DNA of 64,000 bases, taken from assembly GCA_035495435.1 (NCBI GenBank), contig DATJFV010000072.1:1-64000 (forward strand), given 5' to 3'. Below, one piece after another: positions 1 to 8,094 of the stretch. The notes beneath the pieces were generated by a model. That model saw nothing but the letters and a program-made list of their open reading frames with translations, had not been told where the DNA came from and did not search any database. How positions within the stretch are numbered: position 1 is the first letter of the stretch; every line of letters starts with the position of its first letter. Source of the DNA: JBDSKH01 sp035495435 (GTDB taxonomy: Bacteria > Actinomycetota > Actinomycetes > Actinomycetales > Microbacteriaceae). The position numbers and the translations under genes were made by a program.

Positions 1-357
1 CTGCAGCGCGTCGGCGGTCATGTGAAGGCTCACGTGCAGCCGTGCCCCGGACACGAGGTCGACACGGTGACCCTCACCGAGGTCGGCGGTGTGTTTCATG
101 ACGAGTGGAGGTTCGATCCGCCGACCACCGATGCCGGTGACATCGATCTGGGCGTCTTCGATGACGCGGTGGCTCTGCTCGACACCGGCAACTCGTTCGT
201 GCTCGAGGCGTCGTCATCACATTCCAGCGATGTCATCCACGGCCCGCAGTTCGTCGCTGACGAACTGGCGGCTCTGAGGAAGGGCGAGATGCTCACCGCG
301 GCGGGCCCGCTCGACGAGGCGGGGTTCGCCGAGATGGTGGCGTCCTACTGCGGGTGA
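1..357 (+). CDS. Hypothetical protein, 5' end probably outside the window
   Basis: The reading frame is open from base 1 to the TGA ending at 357. The first in-window start is a GTG at 22 with no Shine-Dalgarno sequence in front of it. The gene probably begins left of the window, so at least 111 residues are seen. The product is acidic and rich in D, E, V and A, with no signal peptide, membrane segment or motif that I recognise. It lies 53 bp before gatB on the same strand, but gatB has its own promoter-like element. I do not recognise the family. Confidence 0.6.
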   Translation: MQRVGGHVKAHVQPCPGHEVDTVTLTEVGGVFHDEWRFDPPTTDAGDIDLGVFDDAVALLDTGNSFVLEASSSHSSDVIHGPQFVADELAALRKGEMLTAAGPLDEAGFAEMVASYCG

Positions 358-397
358 CCCGGCAGCGCCGCCCGCCGGTCGCCGGCTGCGCGCCTCC

Positions 398-403
398 TAG
401 GAT
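398..403 (+). promoter_or_regulatory. -10 element TAGGAT of leaderless gatB promoter
   Basis: TAGGAT followed by exactly 7 nt and the gatB ATG at 411. There is no Shine-Dalgarno sequence, and the spacing puts the transcription start at or next to the A of ATG. Confidence 0.6.
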
Positions 404-410
404 TGATGGC

Positions 411-1928
411 ATGGCCAAGCCCGATCTCATGGACTACGACAAGGCGCTCGAGATGTTCGAGCCGGTGCTCGGCTTCGAAGTGCACGTCGAACTCAGCACG
501 AGCACCAAGATGTTCAGCGACGCGCCCAACCCGGCCGCGCCCGGCGCCGACCCGAACGCCGCGCCGAACACCCAGATCACCCCCGTCGATCTCGGTCTGC
601 CCGGCTCGCTGCCGGTGATCAACGAGAAGGCCGTCGAGTACGCGATCTCGCTGGGGCTTGCGCTCGGCTGCCAGATCGCGCCGCGCAGCACGTTCAGCCG
701 CAAGAACTACTTCTACCCCGACCTCGCCAAGAACTACCAGATCAGCCAGTACGACGAGCCGATCGCCTTCGAAGGCTCCCTCGTGATCGAGCTGGAGGAC
801 GGCACCGAGGTCACCGTGCCGATCGAGCGCGCCCACATGGAGGAGGACGCCGGCAAGCTCACCCACCTCGGCGGCGCCACCGGTCGCATCCACGGAGCCG
901 ATGCATCCCTCGTCGACTACAACCGTGCCGGTGTCCCACTGGTCGAGATCGTCACCAAGCCGATCGTGGGCGCCGACCACAAGGCGCCGGATGTCGGCAA
1001 GGCGTATGTGGGCACCATCCGTGACATCGTGCGCGCCCTGGGCATCTCGGAGGCGCGGATGGAGCGCGGAAACCTGCGCTGCGATGCGAACGTCTCACTG
1101 CGCCCGCGCGGGCAGGAGAAGTTCGGCACCCGCACCGAGACCAAGAACGTGAACTCGCTGCGGTCCGTGGAGCGGGCGGTACGCTACGAGATCCAGCGCC
1201 AGGCCGCGATCCTCGCCGCCGGTGGCACCATCACGCAAGAGACGCGGCACTGGCACGAAGACACCGGCACCACGTCGCCCGGCCGGCCCAAGTCGGACGC
1301 GGACGACTACCGCTACTTCCCCGAGCCCGACCTGCTGCCCGTGGAGCCGTCCCCCGAGCTGATCGAGCGCCTGAGGGCCGCGCTGCCCGAGGCGCCCTCG
1401 GTGCGTCGCCGTCGCCTGCGCGAGGCCTGGGGCTTCACCGAGGCCGAATTCCGCGACGTGCAGAACTCCGGACTGCTGGCCGAGGTCGAGGAGACGGTGG
1501 CGGCGGGCGCCGCACCCGCCCAGGCGCGCAAATGGTGGACCGGCGAGATCGCTCGCCTGGCCAACTCACGCGACGTCGAGCCGGCATCGCTCATCACGCC
1601 GCTGCAGGTCTCGGAGTTGGTGGCGCTCGTCGAGTCGGGGGAGATCAACGACAAGCTCGCCCGGCAGGTCATCGAGGCCGTCTCGGCCGGCGAGGGGTCG
1701 CCGTCGGAGGTCGTCGCCGCGCGCGGGCTCAAGGTGGTCTCCGACGACGGTGCGCTGATCGCCGCGATCGACGAGGCGCTGGCCGCCCAGCCCGACGTTC
1801 TGGAGAAGATCCGCGACGGCAAGGTGCAGGCCGCGGGCGCGATCATCGGGGCCGTGATGAAGGCGATGGGCGGCTCGGCCGACGCGGGGCGCGTGCGCGA
1901 GCTCGTGTTGGAGCGCGCCGCGCAGTAG
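411..1928 (+). CDS. gatB: Aspartyl/glutamyl-tRNA amidotransferase subunit B
   Basis: GatB of the GatCAB complex, which converts misacylated Glu-tRNA(Gln) and Asp-tRNA(Asn) to the amidated forms in the cytoplasm. The 505-residue product has the usual family length, with the N-terminal GFEVHVEL segment, the cradle-domain motif FSRKNYFYPDL and the YRYFPEPDL segment. The C-terminal third, from about residue 350, is the helical and tail region (GatB/YqeY type) that contacts tRNA. ATG 411 is preferred to an upstream in-frame start at 354 because it gives the family N-terminus and sits 7 nt after a TAGGAT -10 element, suggesting a leaderless mRNA. gatC and gatA are not in view and probably lie to the left. 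Confidence 0.97.
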   Translation: MAKPDLMDYDKALEMFEPVLGFEVHVELSTSTKMFSDAPNPAAPGADPNAAPNTQITPVDLGLPGSLPVINEKAVEYAISLGLALGCQIAPRSTFSRKNYFYPDLAKNYQISQYDEPIAFEGSLVIELEDGTEVTVPIERAHMEEDAGKLTHLGGATGRIHGADASLVDYNRAGVPLVEIVTKPIVGADHKAPDVGKAYVGTIRDIVRALGISEARMERGNLRCDANVSLRPRGQEKFGTRTETKNVNSLRSVERAVRYEIQRQAAILAAGGTITQETRHWHEDTGTTSPGRPKSDADDYRYFPEPDLLPVEPSPELIERLRAALPEAPSVRRRRLREAWGFTEAEFRDVQNSGLLAEVEETVAAGAAPAQARKWWTGEIARLANSRDVEPASLITPLQVSELVALVESGEINDKLARQVIEAVSAGEGSPSEVVAARGLKVVSDDGALIAAIDEALAAQPDVLEKIRDGKVQAAGAIIGAVMKAMGGSADAGRVRELVLERAAQ

Positions 1929-1941
1929 TGCCGCGTCGGGG

Positions 1942-3138
1942 CTACTGCGAGACGTCGCTCGCGGTGTAGCCCAGACCCTCGTACCAGTCCCGGATCACCT
2001 GCTTCTGCTTCGCGTTGCAGGTGTATCCGTAGCCGATGTCGACCTCGTAGTACGAGTACGTCGTCACGTAGACCGTGTGGTGCAGCTTCCAGCCCTTGAG
2101 GTAGGTCAGCGCGAAGCAGTCGGCCATCTTCTCGTAGTCGCCCTTGAATGCCTCCGCAGCCGTGTCGCTCTCGGCCGGGTGCGTGTACTGCAGCACGTGG
2201 GCGAACTCGTGGTACGCGATGCCCTTCTGGATGAAGGTGGTCATGAACGGCTGCGTGGTGTCGGCCTTGTCGATGTGCACCGTGTACGGATCGTCGGAGG
2301 TCACGCACCCGAGCACGTCCTGTTTGCACAGCTTGTCCGCGTTGTCGATCTTGGTGAGCGCGAAGCCGCCCCCGAGCTTGTCGATCACCGCCTCGTACGC
2401 CGACTTGGAGGAATTCGTCGCCTTCTGCTCGTCGGCAGCCGCCAGCGTGCCCGCCAGCTGCTGCGTCAGATCGTCGACCTCGGCGGTCACGCTCGTCATC
2501 GCGTCGGCATCCCAGCGGTTCCGGTACCCGCGCGCGGCGAGCAACCGGATCTGGTCCTCGGGCACCACATCGCCGACGGTCACGCCCTCGAACCCGGTCG
2601 TCTGATCGACGAGTTTCTGCATCGACGTCGAGAAGGTGTCTTTGCGATCGATCAGATCCTTCTGCTCGTCGATCACCTCGAGAGCCTCGTTCAGCCGGAT
2701 CAGTGTGAGCGCCAGAACGACTCCGACGCCGATCAGCATCAGACCCAGCAGGGTCACGGTGATGATCCAGCCGACCCGCCGCCGGCGCTTCTTCGGCGGG
2801 GCGGCGGATTCCGCGGGCGGAGGGCCCACGGGCGGAGGCGCCAGAGGCGGAGGTGCCGCCACGGGCGGAGGCGCCGCCACGGGCGGAGGAGCGGCTGCGG
2901 GCGGAGGAGCGGCTGCGGGCGGAGGAGGGGCTGCGGGGGCGGGTGCCGCCTGAGGCGGGAAGGTGGGCGGTGCCACGGGCGGGGGCGGGGTCGGAGGCAC
3001 CGGCGCTGCCGGTGGAACCGGTGACTCCTGCGTGCGCGGCGGCGCCGGGAAGAGCGGAGCCGACGGAGCCGGGTCGACGGGCGGCCATGGCGGCGGCACC
3101 GGGGGCTGCCCGGCGGGGGGTTCTTCGGGATTCGAGAT
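1942..3138 (-). CDS. Proline-rich single-pass membrane protein with HEXXH zinc-peptidase-like motif
   Basis: About 398 residues if translation starts at an ATC codon at 3138. Residues 1-115 are proline/alanine-rich with repeated AAPPP units, followed by a basic KKRRRR stretch. A single membrane segment follows at about 122-147, so the remainder should be extracytoplasmic. The C-terminal domain contains YHEFAHVLQYTH near residue 310, an HEXXH motif typical of zinc peptidases, plus a downstream DCFALTYLKGW segment. Three cysteines surround this domain. ATC is proposed because GGAGGAGG lies 5 nt upstream and an in-frame TAA lies at 3163-3165. The first canonical start, GTG 3099, has no ribosome binding site and would remove 13 residues. 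The substrate is unknown. The HEXXH motif could also be a degenerate protease fold. Confidence 0.8.
   Translation of the reverse strand: MSNPEEPPAGQPPVPPPWPPVDPAPSAPLFPAPPRTQESPVPPAAPVPPTPPPPVAPPTFPPQAAPAPAAPPPPAAAPPPAAAPPPVAAPPPVAAPPPLAPPPVGPPPAESAAPPKKRRRRVGWIITVTLLGLMLIGVGVVLALTLIRLNEALEVIDEQKDLIDRKDTFSTSMQKLVDQTTGFEGVTVGDVVPEDQIRLLAARGYRNRWDADAMTSVTAEVDDLTQQLAGTLAAADEQKATNSSKSAYEAVIDKLGGGFALTKIDNADKLCKQDVLGCVTSDDPYTVHIDKADTTQPFMTTFIQKGIAYHEFAHVLQYTHPAESDTAAEAFKGDYEKMADCFALTYLKGWKLHHTVYVTTYSYYEVDIGYGYTCNAKQKQVIRDWYEGLGYTASDVSQ
2855..2937. repeat. 18-bp tandem repeat inside proline-rich coding region
   Basis: Four adjacent 18-bp units (2855, 2873, 2891 and 2909) of the type GCSGCYRCGGGCGGAGGM, plus part of a fifth, encode the PPP-A-A repeats of the membrane protein on the minus strand. 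Such units expand and contract by slippage. Confidence 0.75.
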
Positions 3139-3143
3139 GGTGT

Positions 3144-3151
3144 CCTCCTCC
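3144..3151 (-). promoter_or_regulatory. Strong Shine-Dalgarno GGAGGAGG that decides the start of the HEXXH gene
   Basis: On the minus strand GGAGGAGG is followed by ACACC and then ATC (3136-3138). No ATG, GTG or TTG occurs in frame between this site and GTG 3099. The site therefore points to initiation at ATC, or to a local substitution from an ATG. Confidence 0.6.
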
Positions 3152-3205
3152 GTTGCGCCAGCTTAGGTGAGAAACTATCGCCCAGCCACCCGCAGCATCC
3201 GGCCC

Positions 3206-4399
3206 TCAGCCCACCGAGTCGGGCAGGGGGTCGGAGGGCAGCTTGCGCACCTTGCGCCGCCGCCGGCGCTCGGGCACCATCGAGCGCATCTCGTCGAGCT
3301 TTCCGAAGCAGAGCAGTCTGTCTCCGGCCTCGAGCAGCGTGCCGCGCTTGGGGTTCGGGATCACGGTCGTCCCTCGGTGCAGGGTGAGCACCGAGATGTC
3401 GCGATCCCCGAGACCCAGTTCGCCGAGCGGGCTGCCGACCCAGTTCGCGTTCGGGAACACCACCAGTTCGGCGACGCCGTATCCGGTCGACACCGACAGC
3501 CGCTGGCGCACATCGATCTCGGGGAACGCCACCCGGTCGGCGAGGTGATCGATGATGGCGCCCGCCACATCCAGCTGCGTCGCCCGCTCGATACCCTCGA
3601 GGCCGGGGGAGGAGTTCACCTCCATCACCAGCGGCCCGTCGGCGCCCTCGAGCATGTCGACACCGGCGACCTTGAGTCCCATGATCTGGGCCGAGCGGAC
3701 CGCCGCCTCCTTGAAGTCGTCCGAGAGCTCGACCGCCTCGACGGTGCCGCCGCGGTGCACGTTCGACCGGAACTCGTCGCCCTGCGCCACCCGCCGCATC
3801 CCGGCCACCACTCGGTCGCCCACCACCAGCGCACGAATATCGCGCCCCCTGCTCTCGGCCACGAACTTCTGGATGAGCACGTTCTGGTTGGTCGAATGCA
3901 GTGTCTCGATGATGGCCTCGGCCACCTTCGCCTCCGGCGCGAGGATCACCCCGATGCCCTGCGTACCCTCGAGCAGCTTGATGACCACGGGGGCGCCGCC
4001 GACCCGTTCGATCGCCGGACGCACGTCGGCGCGGTTGCGCACGAACGCGGTCGCGGGCATCGCGATGTTGTGCCGCGACAGGATCTGCGACGCCCGCAGC
4101 TTGTCGCGGGCGTTCACGATGCCGTTCGCGGTGTTCGGCGTGTACACGTCCATCTGCTCGAACTGGCGAACCACGGCGGTGCCGAAGTAGGTGATCGAGT
4201 TGCCGATGCGCGGCAGGATCGCGTCGTAGTCGCTGAGCGGCTTGCCGCGGTACTGCAGGTCGGGCTCGCTGCCCGAGAGATCGATCGCGAAGCGCAGCGT
4301 GTTGAGCACCCGCACGTCGTGACCGCGCGCGATCGCGGCGGCCCGCAGGCGCTGGGTGGAGTAGGCGCGCGGCGCACGCGACAGGATGGCGAGTTTCAT
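3206..4399 (-). CDS. RimK-like ATP-grasp ligase with C-terminal TrkA-C/RCK_C-like domain
   Basis: 397 residues. The N-terminal part (MKLAILSR, a pre-ATP-grasp domain) and the central ATP-grasp domain match the RimK family, which adds glutamate or similar amino acids to an acceptor carboxyl using ATP. Visible signatures include VVIKLLEGTQGIGV (ATP-binding loop), IQKF near the hinge, and VMEVNSSPGLEG, whose E and N are the usual metal ligands. Residues from about 300 on (VFPNANWVGSPLGEL to LLEAGDRLLCFGK) resemble an RCK_C/TrkA-C ligand-binding domain, and a basic tail RRRRRKVRK follows. ATG 4399 begins the family N-terminus. The gene is divergent from a retropepsin-like protease 28 bp away, the known RimK/RimB-type pairing. 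Whether the acceptor is ribosomal protein S6 is not shown. Confidence 0.88.
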   Translation of the reverse strand: MKLAILSRAPRAYSTQRLRAAAIARGHDVRVLNTLRFAIDLSGSEPDLQYRGKPLSDYDAILPRIGNSITYFGTAVVRQFEQMDVYTPNTANGIVNARDKLRASQILSRHNIAMPATAFVRNRADVRPAIERVGGAPVVIKLLEGTQGIGVILAPEAKVAEAIIETLHSTNQNVLIQKFVAESRGRDIRALVVGDRVVAGMRRVAQGDEFRSNVHRGGTVEAVELSDDFKEAAVRSAQIMGLKVAGVDMLEGADGPLVMEVNSSPGLEGIERATQLDVAGAIIDHLADRVAFPEIDVRQRLSVSTGYGVAELVVFPNANWVGSPLGELGLGDRDISVLTLHRGTTVIPNPKRGTLLEAGDRLLCFGKLDEMRSMVPERRRRRKVRKLPSDPLPDSVG

Positions 4400-4427
4400 G
4401 GAGTGGGAGCCCTGACAAGATGGTGGG

Positions 4428-4913
4428 GTGAGCAGGCCCTCCCATTCAAACACCCTGGCGGGGTGGCGCGAGTGGGTTCAGCTGCCCGATATCGGCGTGC
4501 CGTGGATCAAGGCGAAGCTCGACACCGGAGCACAGACCTCGTCGATCCACGCGTACGACATCGCCGAGTTCACCCGCGACGGCGCCGAATGGGTGCGGTT
4601 CCGGGTGCGCCCGTGGCAGAAGTCGGTCGACGACCAGGTCGAGGTCGAGCTTCCGATCTACGACCGACGTGTCGTGCGCAGTTCCAACGGCCAGTCCGAG
4701 GAGCGGGTGGTGGTGAAGATGCCGATGGAACTCGTGGGCCGCCGCGTCTCCGCGCTCGTCACCCTCACCAACCGCGACCACATGGGCTTTCGGATGCTGG
4801 TGGGACGCGAGGCGCTGAAGCACGGCTTCGACGTCACGTCGTCGCGCTCCTATCTGGGCGAGCGCGCTCCGAAGCAGGCGCGTCGGCGCAACCGCGGTCG
4901 CGACACCGAGTAA
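4428..4913 (+). CDS. Retropepsin-like aspartic protease, RimB/RimK-associated type (ATP-dependent zinc protease family)
   Basis: 161 residues. The LDTGAQTSS motif, with D32 as candidate catalytic aspartate, opens a single-chain retropepsin-like domain of the family annotated as RimK-associated or 'ATP-dependent zinc protease'. The rest, including VGRRVSALVTLTNRDHMGFRMLVGRE, fits the second half of the fold, and an Arg-rich tail follows. In bacteria with characterised rim operons, RimB of this family trims glutamate tails added by RimK. The divergent ligase 28 bp away fits that division of labour. The start is GTG 4428. A weak CAAGAT sequence 6 nt upstream could be a leaderless -10. Confidence 0.85.
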   Translation: MSRPSHSNTLAGWREWVQLPDIGVPWIKAKLDTGAQTSSIHAYDIAEFTRDGAEWVRFRVRPWQKSVDDQVEVELPIYDRRVVRSSNGQSEERVVVKMPMELVGRRVSALVTLTNRDHMGFRMLVGREALKHGFDVTSSRSYLGERAPKQARRRNRGRDTE

Positions 4914-4916
4914 CGG

Positions 4917-5831
4917 TTACGGCAATTTCAACCGGCGGTCGTTCGCTTTCGACTTCGGCTTGATCGCGATCGCGCCCGCCGCGGCACGCGACTCCAGGAA
5001 CTCGGTGAACGATTTGAACCCGAGCGGCTTCTCTTTGAACGAGGGATTCAGCCGCATCATCTGGCTCTTCACCTCGCCGTTGGTCTGCCACTCCTCGTCG
5101 TTCTTGGCATCCACCAGCGCGAGCGCCCGCACCAGCAGCTCTGTGGCTTCCGCTTGTTCGTCTCCCGAGTTCGGCTCCGGCTCGGCCCCGGTCTCGTCGC
5201 CCGATCCTGCCGCGGGCGTCTCGGACTTCGCCCGGCGCGCACCACGCCCGCCGCTCGACGCTGCCTCGACCCGCGGTACGCCCGGGACCTCGTCGTAGTA
5301 GGTGAACTCGTCGCACGCATTCACCAGCGCCTGCGCCGTCGACCCCCGGATGCCGAGGCCGATCACGCGCCGGCCCATCCGGGTGGCCCGCTGCACGAGC
5401 GGGATGTAGTCGGAGTCGCCCGCGACGATCAGCACGTCGGAGATGAAGTCGAGCCGGAACAGATCGTCGACGACGTCGATCGCCAGCCGGATGTCGGCGC
5501 CGTTCTTCGTGCCCGAGGTGTTGAACAGCTGCTGCAGATCGACGGCGCGATTGACGAGCTGGATGCGGTAGCTGGCGTTCGCGGGAGCGGACCAGTCGGC
5601 ATACGCCCGGCTCACCACCACCGAACCGAACGTCGTCGCGTATTCCAGAATCGCGCCGATGTCGACGCGCGCGGCGTCCAGCTTCTTGCTCACCGCATCC
5701 GCTGATTTCGCGTCCATGACGAAGTCGCGGGCGTTGTCTTTGCGCCAGGCACCCGACCCGTGGAGCTGGTCGTAGCGCGAGATGACGATGTTGTCGAAGT
5801 CGATGTAGACGGCAACGCGAGGGTCGGCCAT
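4917..5831 (-). CDS. NYN-domain (PIN-like) protein with C-terminal LOTUS/OST-HTH-like domain
   Basis: 304 residues. The N-terminal NYN domain is clear: VAVYIDFDN with D11/D13, KNGADIRLAIDV with D113, and VAGDSDYIPLV with D139 and D141. These acidic residues form the metal-dependent ribonuclease site in this family. A low-complexity acidic linker at about 195-225 is followed by a domain ending in GFKSFTEFLESRAAAG, the pattern of the LOTUS/OST-HTH RNA-binding fold. The expected role is an RNA-directed nuclease; the target is unknown. It converges with the protease gene, leaving 3 bp between stops. A TAGGCT -10 lies 7 nt before ATG 5831, so the mRNA is probably leaderless. Confidence 0.88.
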   Translation of the reverse strand: MADPRVAVYIDFDNIVISRYDQLHGSGAWRKDNARDFVMDAKSADAVSKKLDAARVDIGAILEYATTFGSVVVSRAYADWSAPANASYRIQLVNRAVDLQQLFNTSGTKNGADIRLAIDVVDDLFRLDFISDVLIVAGDSDYIPLVQRATRMGRRVIGLGIRGSTAQALVNACDEFTYYDEVPGVPRVEAASSGGRGARRAKSETPAAGSGDETGAEPEPNSGDEQAEATELLVRALALVDAKNDEEWQTNGEVKSQMMRLNPSFKEKPLGFKSFTEFLESRAAAGAIAIKPKSKANDRRLKLP

Positions 5832-5838
5832 GCTCCCG

Positions 5839-5844
5839 AGCCTA
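5839..5844 (-). promoter_or_regulatory. -10 element TAGGCT, leaderless promoter of NYN gene
   Basis: TAGGCT on the minus strand, 7 nt before ATG 5831. No Shine-Dalgarno sequence is present. Confidence 0.55.
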
Positions 5845-5860
5845 CGCGGCGGGGGTGCGG

Positions 5861-6739
5861 TCAGCGGATGCGGGTGCGGATCCGCAGGGCGGCGAGGGTG
5901 GTGAACACCACCGCCATCGCGGCCAGGATGGCCACGACATACGGCACCGTCACCTCCCAGTCGCCGACCTGCGCGGTGATGCCGTAGGCCGCCTGCAGCC
6001 CCTCGACGGCCTGCTGCTGGCCGCCGGCCAGGTCGTCGAGCGGACCATTCGTGAACTGCTGCCGCACGATCATCGACGACTGCGCGAACGGAAGCGCGTT
6101 GATGACGTTGGCGACGCCCTCGGGCAGCGAGCCGACCGGAATGTAGGCACCGCACAGGAACCCGAGCACCGTTCCGACGATGGTCGACAGCGCCGAGAAG
6201 GCCCCGGTGGTGCGCACGAACGACACCACGAACGCCGAGAGTGCGGCATACGCCGCGCACGACAGTGCGAGGTAACCGACCGTGAGGGCCAGCTGCCCCG
6301 CCGTGAGCGCGAAGCCGTCGACGAAGAACAGGTACGCCAGGCTCGCGACGAGCACGACCAAGGTCATCGTCAGGGCGATGACGAAGCTCGACAACAGGTA
6401 CCCCAGAACGAGCTGGCCGCGGCTGATCGGCGACACCAGGAAGTCGCGGAACCGGCCGCTCGCGCCGTCCTCGACGAACGTGCTGAACGACCCGAGCCCC
6501 GTCGTGACGGCGGTGATGCCGACGATGCCGGCGAACATCCAGCTGTCGACGAACGACTTCACCGCACCGTCGGGCGCATCCGGGAACGACGACTGAAGCC
6601 CCTGCGTCTGCAAGTTGCCGAGGAACAGCGTGTAGAGCAGGAACAGGATGATCGCCGCGAGCAGCGAGAAGAACACCCCGAGGCGATCGCGGAAGTACAG
6701 CCGCAGGTTGCGGCCCGTGATGTCGAGGATGATGCTCAC
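5861..6739 (-). CDS. ABC-2 type transporter permease
   Basis: 292 residues, about six hydrophobic segments. The N-terminus (ILDITGRNLRLYFRDRLGVFFSLLAAIILF) is the typical cytoplasmic elbow helix and first membrane span of ABC-2 exporters, followed by a periplasm-facing loop and the conserved core FRDFLVSPISRGQLVLGY. It is the membrane partner of the ATPase encoded directly upstream, with a 4-bp ATGA overlap indicating translational coupling. These two-gene exporters usually move drugs, lipids or polysaccharides; nothing here shows the substrate. Confidence 0.92.
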   Translation of the reverse strand: MSIILDITGRNLRLYFRDRLGVFFSLLAAIILFLLYTLFLGNLQTQGLQSSFPDAPDGAVKSFVDSWMFAGIVGITAVTTGLGSFSTFVEDGASGRFRDFLVSPISRGQLVLGYLLSSFVIALTMTLVVLVASLAYLFFVDGFALTAGQLALTVGYLALSCAAYAALSAFVVSFVRTTGAFSALSTIVGTVLGFLCGAYIPVGSLPEGVANVINALPFAQSSMIVRQQFTNGPLDDLAGGQQQAVEGLQAAYGITAQVGDWEVTVPYVVAILAAMAVVFTTLAALRIRTRIR

Positions 6740-7659
6740 GCCGCCGCCTCCCCACCGGTCAGGGCGAGGAAGACGTCGTCCATCGTGCCGTGCCGGAATT
6801 CGAAGTCGACCACCTCGTCGCCGTGCGCCGCCAGGATCGCCCGCGCCTCATCCGCGTTCTGCACCGCGATGCGTATCACGTCGCCGTCGTCCTCCAGAGT
6901 GTGGCCGTGCGTTGCGGCGACGGATGCCAGCGCGGCCCGGTCACGGGTGGTCACCGTCAGCAGGCTGCGGCTGTGTTTCGCCCGCAACTCCGCAGGCGTG
7001 CCCTGGGCGACGAGGTGGCCGTGATCGATCAGGCAGACCCGGTCGGCCTCCTCCGTCTCCTCCATGTAGTGCGTGGTGAGGAACACGGTGAGCCCGGCGC
7101 TGGCACGGAGCTCCTGGATGGTCGCCCAGACCTGCGCGCGGCTGGCCGGGTCGAGCCCCGCCGTCGGCTCGTCGAGGAAGATGATCGACGGCCGCGTCAG
7201 CAGGGCCCGGGCGATGTCGACCCGGCGGCGCTGGCCGCCGGAGAAGGTGCCGTAGCGGCGGCCGAGGAAGTCGTCCAGGCCGATGAGGGCGCTCACCTCG
7301 GCGATGCGGGCGTCGAGGGCCCGGCGGTCGCGGCCGTAGAAGCGTCCGCGGCTGACCAGGTTCTCGCGGGCGGTCAGCATCGGGTCGAGCACCGAATCCT
7401 GGAACACCACCCCGATCCGCTGCCGCACGTCGGCGCCGTCGCGCCGTACATCGTGCCCGCCGACCACGACCTCGCCGTCATCGAATGGCGCGACGGTCGT
7501 CAGGCACGAGATCGTCGTCGACTTGCCGGCGCCGTTCGTGCCGACGAAGGCGAAAACGCTGCCGGCGGGCACCTCGAACGAGATGTCGTCCACGGCGAGG
7601 GTGCGGCCGTAGCGCTTGGTCAGTCCGGAGACGCTGATCGCCGATGCGGGGTTCGTCAC
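6736..7659 (-). CDS. ABC-2 type transporter ATP-binding protein
   Basis: 307 residues. Walker A GTNGAGKST, Q-loop VVFQDSVLD, signature FSGGQRRRVDIARALL, Walker B IIFLDEPTAGLD and the switch histidine TTHYMEE are all present. After the nucleotide-binding domain there is a roughly 80-residue C-terminal extension of the DrrA/NatA kind. GTG 7659 is chosen over longer in-frame starts because it lies 7 nt after a TAGAGT -10 and gives a normal N-terminus. It is transcribed with the downstream permease gene. Confidence 0.94.
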   Translation of the reverse strand: MTNPASAISVSGLTKRYGRTLAVDDISFEVPAGSVFAFVGTNGAGKSTTISCLTTVAPFDDGEVVVGGHDVRRDGADVRQRIGVVFQDSVLDPMLTARENLVSRGRFYGRDRRALDARIAEVSALIGLDDFLGRRYGTFSGGQRRRVDIARALLTRPSIIFLDEPTAGLDPASRAQVWATIQELRASAGLTVFLTTHYMEETEEADRVCLIDHGHLVAQGTPAELRAKHSRSLLTVTTRDRAALASVAATHGHTLEDDGDVIRIAVQNADEARAILAAHGDEVVDFEFRHGTMDDVFLALTGGEAAA

Positions 7660-7666
7660 GTCGCCG

Positions 7667-7672
7667 ACTCTA
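7667..7672 (-). promoter_or_regulatory. -10 element TAGAGT, leaderless promoter of ABC-2 exporter operon
   Basis: TAGAGT on the minus strand with 7 nt to GTG 7659, which fixes the start of the ATPase gene. Confidence 0.55.
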
Positions 7673-7723
7673 GTGCCGGCCGCCCGGACGGCGCGTTCAC
7701 GATCGCGCGGTCCGCGAGGTGCC

Positions 7724-8020
7724 TCAGTAGCCCTCGGGCTTGGTGGCTTTGCCGTCGATCCAGAGGTGGTCCTTGGGGTCGGAGTGGGTTCCGCCTGACT
7801 GCACATGCTTCTGGCTGATCTGGGGACCCTTCTGGATCACGTGCACCAGTGCCATCGCGTGGCCCCGGCCGAGACCGTAGTCGGCCGCCAGCCACTCCAC
7901 GATGGCCCCCGCTTTCGTGCCGGGAGCGTCGAGCCCGCGTTCGTGCGCCATAGCGATGAACTGCCGCGGAGTGAGTCCCGTCTTGTCTTCGATGGTGTCG
8001 AGATAGGCCTGAAAAGACAT
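7724..8020 (-). CDS. DUF4287 domain-containing protein
   Basis: 98 residues. The segment MSFQAYLDTIEDKTGLTPRQ followed by GTKAGAIVEWLAADYGLGRGHAMALVHVI is the small helical DUF4287 domain, here with a short polar tail. Function is unknown. The domain is often found alone or beside DUF5655. It stands alone between the ABC exporter and the divergent RraA-like gene. Confidence 0.85.
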   Translation of the reverse strand: MSFQAYLDTIEDKTGLTPRQFIAMAHERGLDAPGTKAGAIVEWLAADYGLGRGHAMALVHVIQKGPQISQKHVQSGGTHSDPKDHLWIDGKATKPEGY

Positions 8021-8094
8021 GGACCGAGTCTGCCGGGTCCACTCGACGAGATGTGGCTACGGTGAACCGATCGGCGCACGGGCAGGATGACGGC

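Noticed and set aside
3167..4963. Plus-strand open frame of 598 codons across rimK
   Set aside because: It is the antisense shadow of the RimK-like gene and its neighbours and shows no family motif.
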